This document shows, piece by piece, positions 8,515-12,998 of a DNA stretch of 12,998 nucleotides (positions within the stretch are counted from its first letter, which is position 1; each line of letters starts with the position of its first letter). This stretch comes from Candidatus Krumholzibacteriia bacterium. Lineage in GTDB: Bacteria; Krumholzibacteriota; Krumholzibacteriia; LZORAL124-64-63. The notes below the pieces were generated by a model. It worked only from the letters and a program-made list of their open reading frames with translations, was not told where the DNA came from and searched no databases. The stretch is taken from the NCBI GenBank assembly GCA_028718575.1, contig JAQULN010000034.1, positions 1-12,998 of the forward strand, written 5' to 3'. A program made the position numbers and the translations under genes.

Positions 8515-9541
8515 AACGGGGCGATTGCGTGAGGCCGACTCGCCGCTTGGCGCCGCACGATTCCCGCACGGTGAGCACGGCAGGCAGCACTTCACGATCA
8601 GGGGAATGGGCGTCGGCCGCTTCGACGGTGGCCAGCATCATCGCCACGGCTTTGCGGCCGAGCCCGAAGATGTCGACCGTGACCGTAGTCAGCGGCGGGT
8701 TCAAATAGCGAGCGATCGTGATATCGTCGAAGCCGACCACGGCGAGGTCATCGGGAATGCGCAACCCCTGTTCCCGCGCCGCGCCGAGCAGGCCGATCGC
8801 CATGCTGTCGTTGGCGGCGAACACGGCCGTCGGCCGCGGCCGCCGCGCCAGGATGGTCAAACCGGCGGCGTGCCCGGCGGCTTCCCGGAAATCCCCCACC
8901 TCGGTCTCGGCGCGCGCCGGGTCGAGTCCGAACTCGCGCAAAGCCGTCTGGAAACCGCGCCGGCGATCGTCCGCGTCGACGTTGCCGGCCGGGCCGGCGA
9001 TCATCGCGATATCGCGATGGCCCAGCTGCAACAGGTGGCTCGTAGCAGCGTACGCGCCGCCGTAATTGTCGATCGCGACGGAACCGCAGCCGTCCGCCGC
9101 AAAGCTCGGGTTCAGCAGCACGATCGGCAGCCGCTTGCGGACCCGCGCGACCACATCCGGCGAAACGGTGTCCGGCGTCATCAAGATGAGACCGTCGACG
9201 CGTCCCAGCATCGCGCGGGCGGCGTTGAAGACGTCGTCATTGTTCGCATGGGAACTCGACAGCAGAATCTGGTAGCGAGCCTGACGCGCTCGCTGATCGA
9301 TGCCCCGGATGATCTCGGAGTAAAACTCGCCGTAGAGGTCCGGCAAGAGCACGCCGAAGGCGTTGCAGCGGTTCGTCGTGAGGCTTTTGGCGGCTTCGTT
9401 TGGCCAGTAGTCGCAGGCGGCGGCGGCCTGCAGGACCCGCCGTGCCGTGTCCCCGTTGACCAGTTCGAGGTTGTTGAAGACACGCGACACCGTGGCGATC
9501 GAAACCCCGGCGGCGCGTGCGACATCGCGAATGTTCGCCAC
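8513..9541 (-). CDS. LacI-family transcriptional regulator
   Basis: A 342-residue cytoplasmic regulator of standard family length. Residues 3-23 form the helix-turn-helix (NIRDVARAAGVSIATVSRVF, recognition helix SIATVSRV). Residues about 47-58 are the hinge helix (PNEAAKSLTTNR), with Leu54 at the position that usually wedges into the central CpG of the operator. Residues about 60-335 are the periplasmic-binding-protein-like effector and dimer domain, with typical segments FGVLLPDLYGEFY, GHRDIAMIAG, FAANDSMAIG and VVGFDD. The start is GTG at 9541, 6 bases after AAGGAG. An in-frame ATG at 9637 would add a 32-residue tail ahead of the DNA-binding domain, run through the probable operator, and fit the family poorly. 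It heads the operon and faces the phosphorylase gene, with a matching operator between, so it probably represses both and itself until a sugar ligand binds (inference). Confidence 0.95.
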   Translation of the reverse strand: MANIRDVARAAGVSIATVSRVFNNLELVNGDTARRVLQAAAACDYWPNEAAKSLTTNRCNAFGVLLPDLYGEFYSEIIRGIDQRARQARYQILLSSSHANNDDVFNAARAMLGRVDGLILMTPDTVSPDVVARVRKRLPIVLLNPSFAADGCGSVAIDNYGGAYAATSHLLQLGHRDIAMIAGPAGNVDADDRRRGFQTALREFGLDPARAETEVGDFREAAGHAAGLTILARRPRPTAVFAANDSMAIGLLGAAREQGLRIPDDLAVVGFDDITIARYLNPPLTTVTVDIFGLGRKAVAMMLATVEAADAHSPDREVLPAVLTVRESCGAKRRVGLTQSPR

Positions 9542-9547
9542 GGTCGT

Positions 9548-9553
9548 CTCCTT
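9548..9553 (-). promoter_or_regulatory. Ribosome binding site of the LacI-family gene
   Basis: AAGGAG on the minus strand, 6 bases before the GTG at 9541. It fixes the start directly ahead of the helix-turn-helix, against the farther upstream ATG at 9637. Confidence 0.85.
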
Positions 9554-9602
9554 AGCAGCCGCCGTCGGAGGTAGAACTGAGCATGGCGGGAACGGGCGGC
9601 CG

Positions 9603-9618
9603 ATGTAAACGTTTTCAT
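9603..9618. promoter_or_regulatory. LacI/CcpA-type operator
   Basis: ATGTAAACGTTTTCAT is a 16-bp palindrome with one mismatched pair and a central CpG at 9610/9611. The inner 14 bases fit the known catabolite-responsive consensus TGNAANCGNTNNCA at every fixed position; this is the class of site bound by LacI-family proteins whose recognition helix reads ATVSRV, as here. It lies 61 bases upstream of the regulator's start codon and 101 bases upstream of the phosphorylase start, well placed for control of both divergent genes. Confidence 0.75.
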
Positions 9619-9625
9619 AAATTCG

Positions 9626-9656
9626 CCGATCTGTCAACAGTTCTTTGACAAATCGG
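9626..9656. promoter_or_regulatory. 12+12 bp inverted repeat in the divergent promoter region
   Basis: CCGATCTGTCAA and TTGACAAATCGG are inverted copies (11 of 12 positions) separated by 7 bases. Each arm carries TTGACA reading outward, a perfect -35 box on its own strand, so the repeat may reflect back-to-back promoters. It could instead be an operator for a second regulator or a hairpin in a leader RNA. The symmetry is seen directly; the role is open. Confidence 0.5.
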
Positions 9657-9673
9657 ACAGATTCCTCTACTTA
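9645..9673 (+). promoter_or_regulatory. Possible promoter of the phosphorylase gene
   Basis: TTGACA (9645-9650), 17 bases, then TACTTA (9668-9673). The -35 box is perfect, but the -10 matches TATAAT at only two positions. TTTG at 9644 followed 20 bases later by TA is also a partial fit to the Bacteroidetes-type promoter. Weak support beyond the -35 box. Confidence 0.3.
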
Positions 9674-9677
9674 GAGG
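9664..9677. promoter_or_regulatory. 14-bp palindrome CCTCTACTTAGAGG
   Basis: CCTCTA and TAGAGG are perfect inverted arms around CT. The site sits over the position where a -10 box of the phosphorylase promoter would fall, 42 bases before its start codon. It is unlike the LacI-type site, so if functional it would serve another protein. Short palindromes also occur by chance. Confidence 0.35.
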
Positions 9678-9708
9678 GCGAAAACCCTAGCGAATCCGCG
9701 AGCCTGCC

Positions 9709-9713
9709 AGGAG
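9709..9713 (+). promoter_or_regulatory. Ribosome binding site of the GH94 gene
   Basis: AGGAG, 6 bases before ATG at 9720. An in-frame TAG at 9672-9674 with no other start codon between makes 9720 the only sensible start. Confidence 0.85.
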
Positions 9714-9719
9714 CCTGCG

Positions 9720-12700
9720 ATGCCCCGACCCCTCGATCCGCCGGCGGCGGCCGCCAGCCTCAGCGGGCAAGGCTACATGCTGCGGTTCTCGACCCGCGGC
9801 CCGGGCCAGGCGTTCTACGACGACCACGCCCTGACCGGCGACCAGGGGTTGGCGATCCTGGTCCGGGACCTCGACAGCGGGTATTGCTGGCCGCTCGGCG
9901 ACGGTCCGGCCGACCGCGCCGCCGGCGGCGACGAGGTCCGGTTCACCAGCGAACGGGATCGCCTGCGCGCCGAACTGGCCATCGCCCTCGTGCCGGAAGC
10001 GCCGGCGGAAATCCGGCGGGTGACCCTGACCAACCTCGACCGCTGCACGCGGCGGATCGACCTGACCACGTTCGCCGAAGTCGTCCTCGCCGAGCCGCGC
10101 GCGCATGCCGCCCATCCCGCCTTCGCCAAGCTCTTCCTGCAAACGGAATTCGTCGACCAGGCGGCGGCGCTGCTGGTCCGGCGCCGGCCGCGCGATCCGC
10201 GCGAGCACCATCCGTGGCTCGTGCACGCCAGCCTCGACGGCGGCGCGGTCGAGTACGAGACCGACCGCGCGCGCTTTTTGGGCCGGGGCCGGCCCGCGAA
10301 CCGGCCGGCGGCGATGGCGGCGCGGGCGCCCCTGTCGGCGACCAGCGGCAACGTGCTGGACCCGTGCCTGAGCCTGCGCCGCGCCGTGACGCTCGCGCCG
10401 GGCGAGTCGGCCGTCGTGGCCTTTCTGCTCGGGGCCGCCAACGACCGCGCCGCGGCGTTGGCGCTGGCCTGTCTCGGCCGCGGCACCGCGGTTCCGGCGG
10501 GCACGCCGGCGCCGGCAGCGGCGACGGCGCCGGCGCCGGAGGCAGACCCGGTCGCTGATTCGGCGGCCGCGCCCAACGGCTATGGCCGCTTCGACGCCGA
10601 CGGCCGCGAATACGTCATCCAGGTGCGCTGTCGTGCCGACGGCAGCCTCGTGCTGCCGCCACGCCCGTGGGTCAATGTGATCGCCAACGAGATCTGCGGC
10701 TGCGTCGTGAGCGAGACCGGCGCCGGCGCTGCCTGGTACGGCAACAGCCGGGAGTTCCGCCTGACGCCCTGGTACAACGACCCCGTGCGCGACCCGCACG
10801 GCGACGCTGTCTACCTGCGCGACGATCAGAAAGGCGCCGCCTGGTCGTGCTGGCCGGGGCCCGCCCCCGCGCCGGCGACTTACGAAGTGCGCCACGGTTT
10901 CGGTTACACCGGCTGCCGCCACGCGCACGACGACCTCGCCGTCGACACGCACCTGTGTGTCGCCCGGAACGAGCCCGCGCGCCTGCTGCGGGTGGGCGTA
11001 CGCAACCTCGGCACGCGCGCGCGGCGGCTGTCGCTGTGGCGCCACGTGCGCCTCGTGCTGGGCGCGGCGCCGGCGGAGAGTGCGCCAATCTCGACCGCAT
11101 GGTTCGACCCGGCCGCCCGCGTCCTGCTCGCGCGTAATCCGGAGGCCGGTCCCTGGGCCGACCACGTCGTCTGCAGCTCGGTGGCGACCGCCGTGCCGGG
11201 CGCCGAGATCACTCACGCCACCAGCGTCGCGGCGTTTCTCGGGCCGGCGGGCGATCTCGCCGCGCCTTTGTTCGCGCCGCTGGCCGCGGCCCCGGCGGAC
11301 ACCACCGGTCCGGACGCCGGGTTCACCCAGCGCGTGACGTTCGACCTCGCGCCGGGCGCCGCCGGCGAGGTCGTGTTCTTGCTGGGGTGCGACCAAGACG
11401 CAGACGCGGCGCGGCGGCTCGCGGCCCAGTTCGCGCAGCCGTCCGCGTGCGAGATGGCGGCGCTCGCCGCCCGGGCGTTTTGGCGCGATGGTCTGGCCGG
11501 CTTGCGCGTCGAGACGCCCGTGCCCGCGCTCGACGTCATGGTCAACGGCTGGCTCGCCTATCAGACCGTGAGCTGCCGCCTCTGGGGCCGCACCGCGCTC
11601 TACCAGTCCGGCGGCGCATTCGGATTCCGCGACCAGCTCCAGGACGCCCTGGCGTTGCTTGCGCTCTGGCCGCAACTGGCCAGGCGCCAGCTCCTGCTGC
11701 ACGCGGCGCACCAGTTCCGCGAAGGCGACGTGTTGCACTGGTGGCATCCGCCGCTGAGCCGCGGCATCCGCACGCGGTTTGCCGACGACCTGCTCTGGCT
11801 GCCGTATCTCGCCGCGCAGTACATCGCCGCAACGGGCGATCATGCGATACTGGCAGAGACGGCGCCGTATCTGACCGCCCGCGCGCTGGCGCCGGGCGAG
11901 GACGAGGCGTTCGTGGCACCGGAGCCGGCCAACGAGTCCGCCGACCTCTACGACCACTGCTGCCGGGCCATCGACCGCTCGCTCGCGGTCGGCGCGCACG
12001 GCCTGCCATTATTTGGCACCGGCGACTGGAACGACGGCATGAATCGCGTCGGCCGCGAAGGCCGCGGCGAGAGTGTCTGGATGGGCTTCTTCCTCGCCGC
12101 TGTGATCGACGCCTTTGTGCCGTTGGTCGAAGCGCGCGGTGACCGCGCGCGCGCGGCCCGCTACCGCCGCCACCGCGAGGCGTTGGCCGCGGCGTTGCAT
12201 GAGGCCGGCTGGGACGGCGCCTGGTACCGGCGCGGCTATTACGACGACGGCTCCCTGCTGGGCAGTCACCGCGACACCGAGTGCCGCATCGACGCGCTGG
12301 CGCAAGCGTGGTCGGTGCTCTCCGGCATCGCGCCGCCGGAGCGCGCGCGGCAGGCGCTCGACGCCTGTGAAACGCACCTCATCAGCGAGAAGGACGGCTT
12401 GATCCGCCTGTTGACCCCGCCGTTCGTCGACACGCCGCACGACCCGGGCTACATCAAGGGCTACGTGGCCGGCGTCCGCGAGAACGGCGGCCAGTACACC
12501 CACGCAGCGCTGTGGGTGGTGCAGGCCATGGCCGCGGCCCGCCGCCGGCATCGCGCGGCAGCGCTTTTGGCCATGCTCAGTCCCGTCTCCCACACCGCGA
12601 CCGCCGCGCAAGTCGCCCGTTACCAGGTAGAGCCCTACGTGGTGGCGGCCGACGTGTTCGGCGCCGAGCCCCACGTGGGCCGCGGCGGCTGGACGTGGTA

Positions 12701-12998
12701 CACCGGCTCGGCGGGCTGGATGCTGCGCGTGGCGCTCGAATCGGTGCTCGGGTTGCGCACCGAGCGCGGCGAAACCCTGGTGATCGAACCCTGCGTGCCC
12801 GACAACTGGCCCGCGTACCGGATCCGCTGGCGCGTCCCCGGCGGCGGGACGGTCTACGCCATCGGGGTGATAAACCCGGACGGCTGTGCGCAGACCGTGG
12901 TCGCGGCGCGCTGCGACGGCGCCGCCGCGCCATGCGACGGCGGCGCGGTGCGCGTGCCGCTGCTGCGCGACGGCCGCGAACACCGGCTCGCGGTGACG
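9720..12998 (+). CDS. GH94 phosphorylase, 1,2-beta-oligoglucan phosphorylase / cyclic-glucan-synthase C-terminal type (end cut)
   Basis: 1093 codons are visible with no stop; the tail (EHRLAVT) resembles the family's C-terminus, so only a few residues are probably missing. There is no signal peptide, so it acts in the cytoplasm. Two beta-sandwich regions come first: about 13-250 (ITLTNLD-like strand pairs, AHPAFAKLF, YETDRARFLGRG) and about 285-540 (PWVNVIANE, YGNSREFRLTPWYNDP, RHGFGYT), joined by an Ala/Pro linker. The alpha-barrel follows, with YQSGGAFGFRDQLQDAL (628-644), LHWWHPP (672-678), RTRFADDLLWLPY (684-696), GTGDWNDGMN (766-775, with the expected acid Asp probably D772), ENGGQYTHAALW (921-932) and WTWYTGSAGW (991-1000, phosphate side). 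These match cyclic beta-1,2-glucan synthase and oligoglucan phosphorylase more than cellobiose phosphorylase. The reaction would be phosphorolysis of a beta-glucan oligomer to glucose-1-phosphate; linkage specificity is inferred. No GT84 synthase part is attached. Confidence 0.9.
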   Translation, partial: MPRPLDPPAAAASLSGQGYMLRFSTRGPGQAFYDDHALTGDQGLAILVRDLDSGYCWPLGDGPADRAAGGDEVRFTSERDRLRAELAIALVPEAPAEIRRVTLTNLDRCTRRIDLTTFAEVVLAEPRAHAAHPAFAKLFLQTEFVDQAAALLVRRRPRDPREHHPWLVHASLDGGAVEYETDRARFLGRGRPANRPAAMAARAPLSATSGNVLDPCLSLRRAVTLAPGESAVVAFLLGAANDRAAALALACLGRGTAVPAGTPAPAAATAPAPEADPVADSAAAPNGYGRFDADGREYVIQVRCRADGSLVLPPRPWVNVIANEICGCVVSETGAGAAWYGNSREFRLTPWYNDPVRDPHGDAVYLRDDQKGAAWSCWPGPAPAPATYEVRHGFGYTGCRHAHDDLAVDTHLCVARNEPARLLRVGVRNLGTRARRLSLWRHVRLVLGAAPAESAPISTAWFDPAARVLLARNPEAGPWADHVVCSSVATAVPGAEITHATSVAAFLGPAGDLAAPLFAPLAAAPADTTGPDAGFTQRVTFDLAPGAAGEVVFLLGCDQDADAARRLAAQFAQPSACEMAALAARAFWRDGLAGLRVETPVPALDVMVNGWLAYQTVSCRLWGRTALYQSGGAFGFRDQLQDALALLALWPQLARRQLLLHAAHQFREGDVLHWWHPPLSRGIRTRFADDLLWLPYLAAQYIAATGDHAILAETAPYLTARALAPGEDEAFVAPEPANESADLYDHCCRAIDRSLAVGAHGLPLFGTGDWNDGMNRVGREGRGESVWMGFFLAAVIDAFVPLVEARGDRARAARYRRHREALAAALHEAGWDGAWYRRGYYDDGSLLGSHRDTECRIDALAQAWSVLSGIAPPERARQALDACETHLISEKDGLIRLLTPPFVDTPHDPGYIKGYVAGVRENGGQYTHAALWVVQAMAAARRRHRAAALLAMLSPVSHTATAAQVARYQVEPYVVAADVFGAEPHVGRGGWTWYTGSAGWMLRVALESVLGLRTERGETLVIEPCVPDNWPAYRIRWRVPGGGTVYAIGVINPDGCAQTVVAARCDGAAAPCDGGAVRVPLLRDGREHRLAVT
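10486..10578 (+). other. Ala/Pro-rich interdomain linker in the GH94 protein
   Basis: Residues about 256-286 are almost entirely Ala, Pro, Thr, Gly, Asp and Glu (PAGTPAPAAATAPAPEADP), coded by near-repeating GCG/CCG triplets. It separates the first beta-sandwich from the second, where the usual family members have a shorter, ordinary junction as far as I recall. Probably a flexible spacer. Confidence 0.6.

Noticed and set aside
8502..8558. Upstream start (ATG at 8558) for the CBM9 gene
   Set aside because: It would overlap the regulator gene by over 40 bases and put a basic 19-residue tail before the signal peptide; the strong GAGGAGG supports 8501.
9542..9637. Upstream start (ATG at 9637) for the LacI-family gene
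   Set aside because: It adds 32 residues before the helix-turn-helix, which in this family begins at the N-terminus, and would place the operator inside the coding region.
9609..9637. A minus-strand promoter for the regulator using TTGACA (9637-9632)
   Set aside because: The base 17 nt downstream gives AAACGT, a poor -10; only the -35 box is convincing, so it is not listed as a promoter.
9675..9688. AGGGCGAAAACCCT as a terminator or hairpin
   Set aside because: Only a 4-bp stem with no U-run, located in the leader of the GH94 gene; no support as a terminator.
9687..11999. A 770-codon minus-strand frame opposite the GH94 gene
   Set aside because: The plus strand encodes an unbroken GH94 protein with all expected motifs; the minus-strand product is Arg/Gly/Ala-rich and featureless.

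Overview
The window is a compact, very GC-rich, gene-dense bacterial segment that looks like a carbohydrate-uptake and utilisation locus. Three things point to an outer-membrane (diderm) organism of the FCB type, probably a high-GC uncultured lineage such as Eisenbacteria, Krumholzibacteriota or Latescibacterota: a TonB-dependent receptor with an N-terminal carboxypeptidase-regulatory-like domain, a PorV/PorQ-type outer-membrane beta-barrel, and two secreted proteins that end in FlgD-like / type IX secretion C-terminal domains. The lineage is an inference from these families and the base composition; there is no marker gene here.

Layout. Five genes run leftward on the minus strand, in transcription order: a LacI-family regulator (9541-8513), a secreted protein with two tandem CBM9-like sugar-binding domains and a C-terminal sorting domain (8501-6624), a TonB-dependent receptor (6597-3937), a ~1087-residue secreted surface protein with a fibronectin-III-like region and a C-terminal sorting domain (3930-667), and a PorV/PorQ-like barrel protein cut by the left edge (651 to 1). 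The gaps are 11, 26, 6 and 15 bases, so this is very likely one operon. Facing the other way, a family GH94 phosphorylase (9720 to the right edge) occupies the rest of the window. It resembles 1,2-beta-oligoglucan phosphorylase and the C-terminal phosphorylase part of cyclic beta-1,2-glucan synthase.

The 178-base divergent region (9542-9719) is the only substantial non-coding stretch. It holds a near-perfect 16-bp LacI/CcpA-type operator (ATGTAAACGTTTTCAT, 9603-9618), a 12+12 bp inverted repeat with a TTGACA in each arm (9626-9656), and a 14-bp palindrome with perfect arms (9664-9677).

How the genes could work together (inference): surface sugar-binding proteins capture a glucan or its oligomers, the TonB receptor imports them, and the cytoplasmic GH94 enzyme phosphorolyses them to sugar-1-phosphate. 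The LacI protein, released by a sugar ligand, would control both arms. No SusD homologue is recognisable; the two secreted proteins with C-terminal sorting domains, together with the PorV-like barrel, may fill that role. No tRNA, rRNA, CRISPR array, insertion sequence or convincing terminator was seen.
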